NCBI RefSeq assembly: GCF_900176305.1
Contig: NZ_FWXH01000017.1
Location: 1 to 64,000, forward strand
Direction of reading: 5' to 3'
Length of the DNA: 64,000 bases
From: Clostridium acidisoli DSM 12555
GTDB taxonomy: Bacteria > Bacillota > Clostridia > Clostridiales > Clostridiaceae
This document shows, in pieces, positions 35,720 to 45,251 of this stretch. Position numbers and translations under genes: made by a program. The notes below the pieces were generated by a model, which worked only from the letters and a program-made list of their open reading frames with translations, had not been told where the DNA came from and searched no databases. Each line of letters opens with the position of its first letter. Position 1 is the stretch's first letter.

Positions 35720-37831
35720 TTACAACTTAAACTTAAGTACCATCTCATTTAGAATTTGCGCCATTTCAGCTTGACTTTGAGCAGTATTTGCAATTTCATC
35801 TACACCTTGGGATACTTCTTCCATGCTTTCTTTTATAACTTCTGTACTTTCTAAGGAACTTTTTGCCATGGAAGACATATCTTTCATTCTATAATTAACT
35901 TCATCAATTGTGCTTGTGAGTTCACCTGTCATATCTGCTATTTCTGACGACATTTTACTTATAAAAGTTGCATCATCATAATATTGTCCACCCATAGTAC
36001 TAACTCCTTCAAGCTGTGGTCTTACATTTTCTCTAATAAATTTTAATATCTCATCACTATTTTGTGATAGATTAGCAAATGCACCCTGTACTCCACCAAT
36101 AGTACTTTGAATACTTTCAACGGATTTAGAAGTCTGCTCTGCAAGTTTTCTAACTTCCTCAGCTACAACCGCAAATCCTTTTCCCTGTTCACCTGCTCTT
36201 GCGGCCTCTATAGCTGCATTTAATGCCAATAAATTTGTTTGTTCAGAAATACCTGCAATAGTATCTGCCATTTCTTTTATATCTTCAACTACTTTTCCTT
36301 TCTCAATAGCCTCTAATATATTTGATTCTTTCTGAACCAATATATTCTCAATACTTTTAATGGCTTGTTTACCTTCACTTTGTACATTAACGGCTCTTTC
36401 CTTTGATTTTACTGAACTATCGCTACCATCTGTGGCTTTTTGAGACAATACATTAATCTTAGAATCAACTGCTCCAATTGATAATGTTATTTTCTGTGAA
36501 GTAGTATTAGTATTATCAACTTTTGTAAATATATTTTTCGTCTCTTCATTTATTTGTTGGAATTTTGAACTTATTTCTTCAACAGTTGCTGAAAGTTCTT
36601 CACTTGAAGCACTTAAATTCTGAGAATTATCCAGTATATTTTTTATAATTCCAATAAGTTCATTTTTCATTAAAATAAACGCACTAACCAATTCTCCAAC
36701 TTCATCTTTTGACTTTAATAAATGATTATAGCTGTCATCCTCTGACAAATCAAAATCTGCTGTCTTTTTTACCAGCTTTGTTGCTAAAACTATAGGTTTT
36801 GAGATTCTATTTCCAATTATCAAACCTGTCACTGAAAATATACATGTCATAATAATAGCAAGTACAATTATAATCTTTTGCAAATTGGATACCTCTGCAA
36901 ATATATCTGATTGCTTTACACTTATAACCATTATATTCCCATTTATCAATTTGCTATACCCATATACATTTTTATCACCATTAAAATTTGCATAAGTGAA
37001 CCCTGATTTGTTTTTCCCCATAGTTGCTGTAACAGCTTTCAAACTACCATTTTGAATTTTTGATAAATTATCTTTAGATGTGTATACTTTATCTACCAAA
37101 AAATCATATTTATCATTCATTAAAAAAGCAAATCCATTATTATATACTTTTACATTATTAATCATCTTAGCATAGTCATTAAAAAATAAGTCTATAGCAA
37201 TAACCGCAACTAACTTGTTGTCTTTGTATATAGGCTTCGTATAAGCAATTCTCATATCTTTACTGTCAGCTTTACCGCTTGCGTCCACATGTGGGTCACT
37301 CCATATAGCACTTCTAGATTTTATAGGATTATAATACCAGCTCATGCTACTTTTACTCTCATCAAAATCATTTATTGTAAATTTGTTTTCTTTTTGAAAT
37401 TGTCTATTAGTACTTGTTCCTTCATAACAAATTTGATATAAATCCTTTGTTATTTCTGGATTTAATATTAAAGTTATACCAAGTGTTTTATTTTGACTTT
37501 CTCCTATCCTTTTTATTGTAGGATCAAGCGAATCAACATAAGACTTAACATATTGACTATCAGTAGCTGCTCTATTCTCATCATACGTTGAAGAAAATAT
37601 ACTTTCTACATTACTTGCAGTATTTTCTGTACTTAAAAGCAATTTGTTTATATCATTTGATTTATTTTCAGAAATCTCTACAAGTTTATCCTCCGCCTCC
37701 TTTTGTATAGAAGCCTTGCTCTCATTAACACATATTGTAGAAATCACAACTGAAGTTATAAGACAGCATATAGTTATTGATGCAATTATTTTGTATCGGA
37801 TGCTTGCCTTAAAATTTTTTAGTTTTTTCAA
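35720..37831 (-). CDS. Methyl-accepting chemotaxis protein
   Basis: A 703-residue transmembrane chemoreceptor: TM1 (about 13-33), an extracytoplasmic double-Cache sensor (about 40-310, with [22 protein letters not shown] and [11 protein letters not shown] blocks), TM2 (about 316-342), HAMP and a cytoplasmic signalling hairpin whose tip is [38 protein letters not shown]. The sensor type binds amino acids or similar small ligands. TTG start at 37831, ten bases after AAAGGAG. A sigma-D-type promoter lies upstream. Confidence 0.95.
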   Translation of the reverse strand: MKKLKNFKASIRYKIIASITICCLITSVVISTICVNESKASIQKEAEDKLVEISENKSNDINKLLLSTENTASNVESIFSSTYDENRAATDSQYVKSYVDSLDPTIKRIGESQNKTLGITLILNPEITKDLYQICYEGTSTNRQFQKENKFTINDFDESKSSMSWYYNPIKSRSAIWSDPHVDASGKADSKDMRIAYTKPIYKDNKLVAVIAIDLFFNDYAKMINNVKVYNNGFAFLMNDKYDFLVDKVYTSKDNLSKIQNGSLKAVTATMGKNKSGFTYANFNGDKNVYGYSKLINGNIMVISVKQSDIFAEVSNLQKIIIVLAIIMTCIFSVTGLIIGNRISKPIVLATKLVKKTADFDLSEDDSYNHLLKSKDEVGELVSAFILMKNELIGIIKNILDNSQNLSASSEELSATVEEISSKFQQINEETKNIFTKVDNTNTTSQKITLSIGAVDSKINVLSQKATDGSDSSVKSKERAVNVQSEGKQAIKSIENILVQKESNILEAIEKGKVVEDIKEMADTIAGISEQTNLLALNAAIEAARAGEQGKGFAVVAEEVRKLAEQTSKSVESIQSTIGGVQGAFANLSQNSDEILKFIRENVRPQLEGVSTMGGQYYDDATFISKMSSEIADMTGELTSTIDEVNYRMKDMSSMAKSSLESTEVIKESMEEVSQGVDEIANTAQSQAEMAQILNEMVLKFKL

Positions 37832-37875
37832 TTTTAACTACTCCTTTTTAATTTATAGAATTTTCTTACTTTTAT

Positions 37876-37902
37876 TTATCGTGTTATAACTATAAATCTT
37901 TA
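37876..37902 (-). promoter_or_regulatory. Sigma-D (FliA)-type promoter of the chemoreceptor
   Basis: Minus strand TAAA (37899-37902), 15-bp spacer, CACGATAA (37876-37883), close to the TAAA-N15-GCCGATAA motility promoter consensus, about 45 bp before the mcp start. Confidence 0.75.
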
Positions 37903-38022
37903 AAGCAATACGCTGTTTTTTTATTCCAACTTAAACCAATATGTAACTTATTTTACAATATAGTTTAATTTATGTTATTATTTATATGAAACACAACAAA
38001 CATTTTACCAAGGAGAATTCAT

Positions 38023-38847
38023 ATGAAGTTTAATAAAAAACTTATCTACTCTCTATTAACACTTTTGTTGTTATGTTGGATTGGAAACATAATTTATTAT
38101 AAAAACCACATTATAGATAATCCCATATTTTTAAAGCATTATTACAGCGTGAACTCTAATAATTTTTTATTATATTATCTTGATGATATTAATTCTCAAA
38201 ATAAAGTAACTAACCTGGAGTTTCCTGAACTTGGTACTGAGTCCATACCTTTTAGTGAATCTGACTTGAATACTGACAACCGCTATTATAGTCTAAAAAC
38301 ATTATCTGTCACCCCTTTTTATTATATAAATGGTACTGTACCAAATAGATATAAAAATAAAGTTATTACTAAAGCAAACATCACTTTTTCTAATGGCAAA
38401 ACCCAAACTATAAAAATAGGTCAAATAAAATTACTTGATAATAATTTGAAGACAAGCAGTTTAAATCAAGGTGGTGTTTCTTGCTCTAGTGACAATAGTG
38501 GAGACTTCAGCTTTACTACGGACAAAGACATTTATATTACTGGTATAAATACTAAGTCTTATTACCTGGTTAAGGATGTCATTGAAATAAGCATTGATGG
38601 GAAACCTCTATCTAAAGTAAAATTTCCAATTATGTTAAGAGCAAAATATCAAATTGATATATCTTACAATTTTAATTTTAGCAAAAATCCATCGGTTAAA
38701 AATAATGTATATTTATTTAATTTAGAGCTACTTACAAAAGATCTAAATGGAAATAACGGCATTACTCCCTGCTATATAGAAATGCAACCTAACATGCCAG
38801 ATGATCTTAACATTGATGTTTTAAAAAATGAAAAAGGAAGTGATTAA
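38023..38847 (+). CDS. Membrane-anchored protein of unknown function
   Basis: A 274-residue protein with one N-terminal membrane helix (about 7-25) and a large extracytoplasmic part rich in Asn, Ser and Tyr, with predicted beta structure (KANITFSNGKTQTIKIGQIKLLDNN; DIYITGINTKSYYLVKDVIEISIDGKPL). I recognise no family. It is the first gene of a three-gene unit: it overlaps the next by 20 bp. A good AAGGAG site precedes ATG. Possible roles, such as a surface sensor or assembly factor, are not supported beyond topology. Confidence 0.75.
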   Translation: MKFNKKLIYSLLTLLLLCWIGNIIYYKNHIIDNPIFLKHYYSVNSNNFLLYYLDDINSQNKVTNLEFPELGTESIPFSESDLNTDNRYYSLKTLSVTPFYYINGTVPNRYKNKVITKANITFSNGKTQTIKIGQIKLLDNNLKTSSLNQGGVSCSSDNSGDFSFTTDKDIYITGINTKSYYLVKDVIEISIDGKPLSKVKFPIMLRAKYQIDISYNFNFSKNPSVKNNVYLFNLELLTKDLNGNNGITPCYIEMQPNMPDDLNIDVLKNEKGSD

Positions 38848-39406
38848 TATATATTCTTCTGGTTATAACAGATTATTTTGGGGAATGGTATTTATTTTAT
38901 TTCACATAAATATTGGATACATAACTATACTCCCAAGTTTTATTGCGTATTTGTTTATTTACTCTGGCCTTAATATTTTATCATCACAACATGAAGCATA
39001 TAAAAAATTGAAATTAATTGTAATTATACTAATCCTCCTTTCTTTAAAAGATATATTTTATAATTCTGCTACTAATTTTCTATCAGCCCAATTTTACGTT
39101 TTAAGCTTGAGTTCTTTAATTGATATTGTTTCAGGTATCCTTAATTTATACTTAATATACACTATACTAAATACAATATATGAACTTTGCAAGGCTAGGG
39201 CTCTGAATAAAACTATAGATAATGTAGTAGACTCTTTTACTTTTTATTTTATAACTTCTTTAATAATTTTATTTTTTATACCCTTTTCACTAAATCTAAC
39301 TAGAGATCTTAAGCTTTTAATTATTATTCCTGCAATTTTTAAATTCATTGCATCTGTGATTATTGCTGGCATATTTAGGCGCTGTAGATTATTACTAAAA
39401 GAATAA
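38828..39406 (+). CDS. Polytopic membrane protein of unknown function
   Basis: A 192-residue protein with about six hydrophobic segments and short loops, ending in a basic RRCRLLLKE tail. No family recognised. ATG at 38828 lies inside the preceding gene without a clear ribosome site, so translational coupling is likely. Second gene of the 38023-40631 unit. Confidence 0.75.
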   Translation: MKKEVINIYSSGYNRLFWGMVFILFHINIGYITILPSFIAYLFIYSGLNILSSQHEAYKKLKLIVIILILLSLKDIFYNSATNFLSAQFYVLSLSSLIDIVSGILNLYLIYTILNTIYELCKARALNKTIDNVVDSFTFYFITSLIILFFIPFSLNLTRDLKLLIIIPAIFKFIASVIIAGIFRRCRLLLKE

Positions 39407-39434
39407 TTAATCATTAGAAAGGCGGACTTTGCAA

Positions 39435-40631
39435 ATGAAAATTAAAAACCTTAACTTTTACTTTTTTGGAGACCCTGGCAATTATGATGAATACAATCCA
39501 TCATATATCTGTAATAAAAATCTTGTCCCTGAGATATTATACATAATAGCATCTAACAAACCATTTTCAATATCTAACTATGAAATATCTAATATTCTAA
39601 ATATAAACATTTCAAAAATTGATGAGCTTATTAATAATCTTAAAATTATTAACGCTATAGAAATTAAAGATGATACTTATAGATTGAATTTTCCAGTATT
39701 TTTAGAAAAAGATACTTTACAAATACAGAACTATTTAAAAGATATAGGTGAAATACTTTGTAATAAAATAATTTCTTTAAGTCCTTTGATTAATGAAAAA
39801 ATATCAAAATTGCAATGCTCAAAATATCAAACTACAAAAAGAACTCTTTATCATGTGATTTGTGATTATGTTTTTGACGATATTGCATTCGACTTCTTTG
39901 GAGAAAAAAATATTTTTTGCACATCAAAATTACAACCAGACAATAGAGATTATATTATTATTGCATATGAGAATAGTAAACTGATAGACACTTACAGCAA
40001 TCATCTATTATGCAGCAGTAACAATTACAAGAGTAATGGCTTTACTTTTAACAGTTTTGGAGATTCAGATGGTTCAAGAAAAGATATTTTTAGGTTTTTC
40101 AGAATGATTCAAAAAAACATTACTGATTCTAATCCTTTTTATAATTTAAGCATATCCTATATAAAAATATTAGATGATATGAATAAAGAATTGATAAAAA
40201 ATTGTGGACAATTAGTAAACTTCATAATTAATAAGCATCCAAAATATCTTGACCTATGTCTCAATGAAAAAAAATTGGTTGACTTTCTAAAAGAACTTGA
40301 TTATATAGATATTAATGAACTTGATAATTCTATATCTATAAATGTTCCATTTTTCTATACATATGAAAAGCCTATTATAGAGGATATATCGTCTATAATT
40401 CTTGAAACTCTATTCCCAACAATAAAGGATTTTTTTGAAAATTTGTCTTTTAACTTACCTGATTTAACATCCGTGAAGCATAACGTACCTACAAAAGAAA
40501 TCGGAAATGAATTATGGCATCAAATTTTTGGAGCTACTAACGAGTATCTAGTCAAAACTAATTTTGTTCAATCACCTGAAAAATTAGATGGTGAGGGTAG
40601 ATATTTAAAAAGTATTACATTGAATATTTAA
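39435..40631 (+). CDS. Protein of unknown function with a winged-helix-like N-terminus
   Basis: A 398-residue soluble protein. Residues about 30-80 (LVPEILYIIASNKPFSISNYEISNIL...KIDELINNLKIINAIEIKDDTYRLN) resemble a winged helix, suggesting DNA binding; the middle is helical; the C-terminus has a distinctive ELWHQIFGATNEYLVKTNFV...GEGRYLKSITL motif. I know no named family. ATG 39435 has GGCGGA eight bases upstream; a TTG two codons earlier is an alternative. It is the last gene of the unit and might regulate it. Confidence 0.72.
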   Translation: MKIKNLNFYFFGDPGNYDEYNPSYICNKNLVPEILYIIASNKPFSISNYEISNILNINISKIDELINNLKIINAIEIKDDTYRLNFPVFLEKDTLQIQNYLKDIGEILCNKIISLSPLINEKISKLQCSKYQTTKRTLYHVICDYVFDDIAFDFFGEKNIFCTSKLQPDNRDYIIIAYENSKLIDTYSNHLLCSSNNYKSNGFTFNSFGDSDGSRKDIFRFFRMIQKNITDSNPFYNLSISYIKILDDMNKELIKNCGQLVNFIINKHPKYLDLCLNEKKLVDFLKELDYIDINELDNSISINVPFFYTYEKPIIEDISSIILETLFPTIKDFFENLSFNLPDLTSVKHNVPTKEIGNELWHQIFGATNEYLVKTNFVQSPEKLDGEGRYLKSITLNI

Positions 40632-40658
40632 TAAAATTTTCCTTTATTACTATTGTTA

Positions 40659-40698
40659 TTGACATTAATTTCTTATAGATTTATAATTCTTATAAATC
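40659..40698 (+). promoter_or_regulatory. Promoter and palindrome before the Cys/Met PLP enzyme gene
   Basis: Consensus TTGACA (40659-40664), 17 bp, TATAAT (40682-40687). A perfect 21-bp palindrome GATTTATAA-TTC-TTATAAATC (40678-40698) covers the -10 and start region and is a likely repressor site. Confidence 0.75.
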
Positions 40699-40720
40699 AT
40701 ATAGGAAAGGTTGGTATATT

Positions 40721-41896
40721 ATGTCTGATATTAAAACTAGCTTTATTACAAAATGTATTCATGTTGGCAACGATATAGATAAGGAAACTGGAGCAATTCG
40801 AAGACCTCTTACTATGGCAAACAGCTATAGACTACCAGAAGATGCTTCTACTCTTAATTGGAGCGATCCAAACAATTTAGTCTATACTAGAAACACCTCT
40901 GCTAATCAAACATACCTTCAAGAAAGATTGTCAGCTTTAGAAGAAGCTGAAGATTGTGTTGTTTTAGCCAGTGGTGTTGCTGCTCTTTCAGCTGTATTTT
41001 TTACATTTCTAGATAAGGATTCTCATGTAATTTGTTCTAACGTCTCATACATAGCTGTTTACCGTTTGTTAAATGAATATTTACCTGAAAAATATGGTAT
41101 AGAAGCTACCCTTGTGGACAGTTCAAATATAGAAGAAATAAAAAATGCAATAAGACCTAACACCAAACTTATACATATAGAAACACCTGGAAATCCCACT
41201 ACTAGAATAAGTGATATTGAAGAAATATCTAAGATTGCAAAAAAAGCCGGAGCTCTACTTTCTGTAGATAGTACTTTTGCATCTCCGTTTTTGCAGCATC
41301 CTCTTGGTCTTGGAGCAGATCTTGTTGTTCACAGCTTAACAAAATACATAAATGGACATGGAGATGCTATGGGTGGAGCTGTGCTTGGAAGCAAAAAACT
41401 TGTAGATAAAATCAAACGTGAAGCTATGGTAAATGTAGGTGGTGCAATAAGTCCTTTTAATGCATGGTTAATAATGCGTGGTGTTGTTACTTTACCATTA
41501 CGTATGAAGCAACATAGTGAAAGTGCACTTAAAATCGCACAGTTTTTAGAAGCCTATCCATCTGTAAAATTTGTTGCCTATCCTGGTCTTAAAAGTCATC
41601 CTCAGCATGAAATTGCAAAAAAACAGATGAGCATGTTTTCTGGAGTTATATCTTTTGGGCTTAATGCCAATGTTGAAACTCATAATAAATTTGTTAATTC
41701 TTTAGAACTTATTATTTCAGCAGTTTCTATAGGCCATGATGAAAGTTTAATTGTTTATACTGGTCCTAATGATGAAAGAAACCATTTTTACCCTGAAGAA
41801 TTTAAACATGGTCATCTTAGATTTAGCGTAGGCCTTGAGGATCCTAATGATATTATAAATGATTTAAAACAAGCCTTTAAAAAATGTGGATTATAG
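40721..41896 (+). CDS. Cys/Met metabolism PLP-dependent lyase or synthase
   Basis: A 391-residue fold-type I enzyme of the cystathionine gamma-synthase/methionine gamma-lyase family. Visible are SANQTYLQERLSALE, the substrate/PLP tyrosines (YTRNTSANQ), LASGVAALSA, IETPGNPTTRI, VDSTFASPFLQHPL and the Schiff-base lysine in VHSLTKYINGHGDAMGG. It may make cystathionine, cleave it, or release H2S/methanethiol; sequence alone does not decide. Monocistronic behind a strong promoter with a palindrome. Confidence 0.88.
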   Translation: MSDIKTSFITKCIHVGNDIDKETGAIRRPLTMANSYRLPEDASTLNWSDPNNLVYTRNTSANQTYLQERLSALEEAEDCVVLASGVAALSAVFFTFLDKDSHVICSNVSYIAVYRLLNEYLPEKYGIEATLVDSSNIEEIKNAIRPNTKLIHIETPGNPTTRISDIEEISKIAKKAGALLSVDSTFASPFLQHPLGLGADLVVHSLTKYINGHGDAMGGAVLGSKKLVDKIKREAMVNVGGAISPFNAWLIMRGVVTLPLRMKQHSESALKIAQFLEAYPSVKFVAYPGLKSHPQHEIAKKQMSMFSGVISFGLNANVETHNKFVNSLELIISAVSIGHDESLIVYTGPNDERNHFYPEEFKHGHLRFSVGLEDPNDIINDLKQAFKKCGL

Positions 41897-41967
41897 TATC
41901 AGCTCATACATCAATGAATATTAATCATGTGGTCTGCATACGATAATTATCTAAAGGAGGCTTTTAC

Positions 41968-42507
41968 ATGGAAAAAACTAAATATAATTACAATTTTGAA
42001 GAAACTTCTCAAATAGAAGGTTTTGATATCGAATTAAACGAAGAAAGTGCAAGGCGTATTGATAGATTAGTTGACAATTATGAAAAGAGTATTGTTAATC
42101 ATTTAGATGAAGAATATATACGCAAAACTAGTTTATCTGATCGTATTGCAGATAAAATGGCATCTTTTGGTGGAAGCTGGACATTTATTATAATTTTCGC
42201 TTTGTTTCTTGCTATTTGGATTATTTGGAATACATTATCGTTTACTGTATTTCATTTTGATCCATCACCCTTTATTTTGCTAAATCTATGCTTATCCTTT
42301 ATTGCAGCTTTCCAAGCTCCCATTATTATGATGAGTCAAAACCGCCAAGCTTCAAGAGATAAAAATGAATCAATTATAGATTTCGCAATTAATTACAAAT
42401 CCGAACAAGAAATTGATGATATACAAAACCACTTACATCGTCTTCAGCAAGAAGTTAAAGAGATAAAAGCATTACTTTTAGCTATTAAAGAAGAGGAAAG
42501 AAAATAA
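41968..42507 (+). CDS. DUF1003 membrane protein
   Basis: A 179-residue protein with two membrane helices in the DUF1003 arrangement (GGSWTFIIIFALFLAIWIIWN; PFILLNLCLSFIAAFQAPIIMMSQNRQ), preceded by a charged N-terminus and followed by a coiled coil (DDIQNHLHRLQQEVKEIKALL). Function unknown. AAAGGAGG site. It lies 71 bp after the PLP enzyme gene, possibly on the same transcript. Confidence 0.9.
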   Translation: MEKTKYNYNFEETSQIEGFDIELNEESARRIDRLVDNYEKSIVNHLDEEYIRKTSLSDRIADKMASFGGSWTFIIIFALFLAIWIIWNTLSFTVFHFDPSPFILLNLCLSFIAAFQAPIIMMSQNRQASRDKNESIIDFAINYKSEQEIDDIQNHLHRLQQEVKEIKALLLAIKEEERK

Positions 42508-42515
42508 CAAATGAA

Positions 42516-42550
42516 AAAAATCCCACAAACTAAGTGTTTGTGAGATTTTA
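42516..42550 (+). terminator. Terminator after DUF1003 gene
   Basis: AAATC-CACAAAC / GTTTGTG-GATTT hairpin with flanking A and T runs. Confidence 0.85.
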
Positions 42551-42600
42551 ATACGTCATATGAGATTTAAATCTACCACTAATTATTTCATATTGAATCT

Positions 42601-43195
42601 TTAATTATATGCTTCTTCTACAGCGGATTTTAAAATTTCATATGCTTTATCACAATCTTCTTTAGTTACTATAAGTGAGGGAACCATACGAATTACGGAG
42701 GTTCCTATTAATGTAACCAATAATTTTCTATCAAAACATCCATGTTTTATATTCTTACCTACAGGCGCATCAAACTCAACACCTACAAGTAGCCCTTTTC
42801 CACGAACTTCCTTCGTATGTGGCAGTGTCTTTAATTTTTTCATGAAATAGTTACCTACTTCTTTTGCTTTTCCTGCTAAATTATTGTCTAAAAGTTCATT
42901 GATTTGGGCAAGTGAAGCTGCACAACAACAGGATTACCACCGTAAGTTGTGCCATGAGATCCCGCAGTGAATGCTTTAGAAATTTCTTCTGTTGTACAAA
43001 TAGCGGCTATTGGCATTCCACCCCCCATAGCTTTTGCCATAGAAACAATATCTGGTTTTATATTATAATTCATATAAGCCATAACCTCACCAGTTCTACA
43101 CCATCCTGTTTGTACTTCATCTATTAGAAGTAGCATACCTTTTTCATCGCAAAGAGCTCTAATACCCTCCGTAGATTTTGGTTTCTGTAGCCAAA
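42601..43195 (-). pseudogene. Truncated, frameshifted class III aminotransferase (argD-like)
   Basis: Two frames together spell the C-terminal half of an acetylornithine/ornithine-type aminotransferase: KPKSTEGIRALCDEKG, LLLIDEVQTGWCRTGE, PDIVSMAKAMGGGMPI and GSHGTTYGGNPVV in one, then AASLAQINELLDNN and GKGLLVGVEF in the other. The frames join near 42915, where one base appears lost from GGNPVVCAAS. The N-terminal half is missing: homology stops near 43195, where a lysR fragment of the opposite strand begins. The gene is dead. Confidence 0.88.
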
Positions 43196-43635
43196 GATCT
43201 TCTCAAGAATTTGATTGGATACCACTGCATGATGATCCTCTTATGGCGATCCTACCAAAAGATTTTGAAATTCCAACAAGTGGCACTTATTCAATTTGTG
43301 ATTTTCAAAATCAGCCTTTTATTATATCTGCAATGGATATTGATTATGACATACATCTTGCATTAACAGATTCAAACGTAACCCCATATATTAGATTTTC
43401 TTCAACCGATGATCATGCAATTATTTCTATGGTAGCAAATCACCTTGGCATTAGCATACTTCCAAATTTAATTATTCAAGAATGGTCAAGTCAAATTACC
43501 GCCCTACCCCTTGAACCATACTCCTTCCGAAGCTTAGGAATTGGAATAAAATCGCTAAAAAACACTTCACCTGCTTCTAAAAAATTTATTGAATACGCAA
43601 AACGGATTATACATGCTACTTCTCTTGAATTATAA
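43180..43635 (+). pseudogene. C-terminal fragment of a LysR-family regulator
   Basis: The frame reads FCSQRSSQEFDWIPLHDDPLM, AILPKDFEIP and GHDE-like VANHLGISILPNLII, which is the second half of a LysR substrate-binding domain. The helix-turn-helix half is absent; the open frame runs to the junction with the argD fragment and its first ATG (43243) is internal. No ribosome site. It is a remnant left by a deletion or recombination with the argD fragment. Confidence 0.85.
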
Positions 43636-43642
43636 ATAAAAA

Positions 43643-43684
43643 AAAGATATCAATGGTTGATTTGTATAACCATTGATATCTTTA
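43643..43684. terminator. Bidirectional terminator
   Basis: AAAGATATCAATGGTT / AACCATTGATATCTTT stem between the lysR fragment and the Fe-S membrane protein gene. Confidence 0.85.
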
Positions 43685-43689
43685 GTTCG

Positions 43690-44235
43690 TCACTCGTTGA
43701 CTGTCCTATCATTTTTTTTGTTTAATAAATCACGAATATTACCTGAAGTAAAACCCATAGGACATATAGTGCACCAGCTCCTTGGCTTAAAAATTACGCC
43801 TACCAAAAATGCAATTAATGTTGCTACTTCCATAAAATAAAGTACTGTTCTACCTAAAGTATATATACCCTTAGGTACAGCCCAGAACATCAATCCAATA
43901 AAACTTCCCATCATAACTAACCAAATCAGAAATCTAAAACCTTTCGTGTGTGTCCATGAAGGCATAACACGTTTTCTTGAAAAAGGAATTGTGACCTTAC
44001 CTATAAAAGATCCTCTTGGACAAATACGAGCACAGCTCATTTTTCCTCTTCCAGATAACGCTATTAAAATCGGTGTAAACATACATACAAAACCATAAAG
44101 ACCAAATGGTGGCCAAATATTAGCTACTACCATCCAGCATATAGTAATAATCCATGTCCATTTTTGCTGAGACTTTATCCATTTTTTATTGCTTATATTA
44201 TCCTTTTTTAATGCAATTAATTTTTGTTTCCCCAA
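43690..44235 (-). CDS. 4Fe-4S binding membrane protein (NapH/YccM-like)
   Basis: About 181 residues with four membrane helices and two cysteine motifs, CARICPRGSF and CTICPMGFTSG, as in NapH/CcoG-type electron-transfer proteins. The motifs have two cysteines each, so one [4Fe-4S] centre in all is the simplest reading. Partner unknown. TTG 44235, eight bases after AGGGAG, is preferred; the GTG at 44244 overlaps the ribosome site. Upstream is an operator-embedded consensus promoter, implying tight control by an unidentified repressor. Confidence 0.82.
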   Translation of the reverse strand: MGKQKLIALKKDNISNKKWIKSQQKWTWIITICWMVVANIWPPFGLYGFVCMFTPILIALSGRGKMSCARICPRGSFIGKVTIPFSRKRVMPSWTHTKGFRFLIWLVMMGSFIGLMFWAVPKGIYTLGRTVLYFMEVATLIAFLVGVIFKPRSWCTICPMGFTSGNIRDLLNKKNDRTVNE

Positions 44236-44298
44236 TTTCCACACTCCCTATAAACATATTTATTTATTAATTATACAATACCAATATGTTTTATAGAA

Positions 44299-44327
44299 AT
44301 TATATTTCAGTGACTAATCACTGTCAA
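44299..44327 (-). promoter_or_regulatory. Consensus promoter with palindromic operator in the spacer
   Basis: Minus-strand TTGACA (44322-44327), 17-bp spacer, TATAAT (44299-44304). The spacer is filled by a perfect 16-bp palindrome CAGTGACTAATCACTG (44308-44323). Confidence 0.85.
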
Positions 44328-44486
44328 TAAACACTTGAAATAACTCTTCAATTAAATAGTACCAATATCAAAGGTTTTTATATCTGGACATATGAAGATG
44401 ATATAATGCCACACATAATAGTCAAAAATCGATTACATTTTATGGTATAATATTATTAAATAATGTATAACAAAGGAAGTGAATCT

Positions 44487-45188
44487 ATGCGTCGATTTTT
44501 ATTAAGCAGCACTCTTAACACACGTGATTTAGGTGGATATCCCATAGAGTGTGGCAAAAAAAGCACATCATATAAGGTATTCCTGCGTAGTGATGTTCCA
44601 CTTCAAGTATCGGATGATGATATAGAACTATTATTATCCAATAATATAACAACAATTGTTGACCTTAGAAGCGATGCTGAGGTTGAAAGCAAATCCTATG
44701 CTTTAAAAACTGATAAAAGATTCGAATATTATCATTGTAAAATACATGGAGACGGATGTTTGCCTTCAAGTGTTGAAGCTGTTCCAGATTCATACTTTGA
44801 TATGGTAGATGAGAAAAAAACTGTACTTAACATCATGAGAGTATTTGCAAAGGCAAAAGGCGGTGTTCTTTACCATTGTACAGCGGGGAAAGATAGGACA
44901 GGAGTAATTTCGGCATTGATCCTGCTATTAGCTGGTGTTTGTAAAACAGATATTTTATATGATTATACGATTTCAGAAGCATATTTAGGTCCTATGTTAC
45001 AGCAGTTTTGTAAAAGCAATAAAAATGTTGATATAAATATCATAACTCCGAAAATAGAGTATATGGAGAAATTTCTAGACATGTTTATACAAAAATATAA
45101 CTCTGTAGAAGAATATTTTTGTGAAATTGGTTTAAGTGATGGTGACATATTGCAATTAAAAGCCAAATTAATAAATGGTATATTGTAA
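44487..45188 (+). CDS. Tyrosine-protein phosphatase (PTP/DSP-like)
   Basis: A 234-residue phosphatase of the family with N-terminal NTRDLGGYP and the P-loop HCTAGKDRTGV: catalytic C131 and R137. Such proteins may dephosphorylate protein tyrosine or phosphoinositides. The general-acid Asp is not obvious, perhaps in KIHGDG. ATG 44487 is preferred (AAAGGAAG upstream); an ATG eight codons earlier has no site. Monocistronic, followed by a small membrane protein gene. Confidence 0.87.
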   Translation: MRRFLLSSTLNTRDLGGYPIECGKKSTSYKVFLRSDVPLQVSDDDIELLLSNNITTIVDLRSDAEVESKSYALKTDKRFEYYHCKIHGDGCLPSSVEAVPDSYFDMVDEKKTVLNIMRVFAKAKGGVLYHCTAGKDRTGVISALILLLAGVCKTDILYDYTISEAYLGPMLQQFCKSNKNVDINIITPKIEYMEKFLDMFIQKYNSVEEYFCEIGLSDGDILQLKAKLINGIL

Positions 45189-45251
45189 CAAAATAATGAT
45201 GTCATTAAAATCATGCGAAACAATGATAATTTATATTTTGTAAGGAGATGA

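Noticed and set aside
37832-38022. c-di-GMP riboswitch before the chemoreceptor
   Set aside because: No GEMM core motif is present; the site is explained by a sigma-D-type promoter.
43178-43366. 62-codon frame at the argD/lysR junction
   Set aside because: Out of frame with the lysR fragment; a by-product of the junction.
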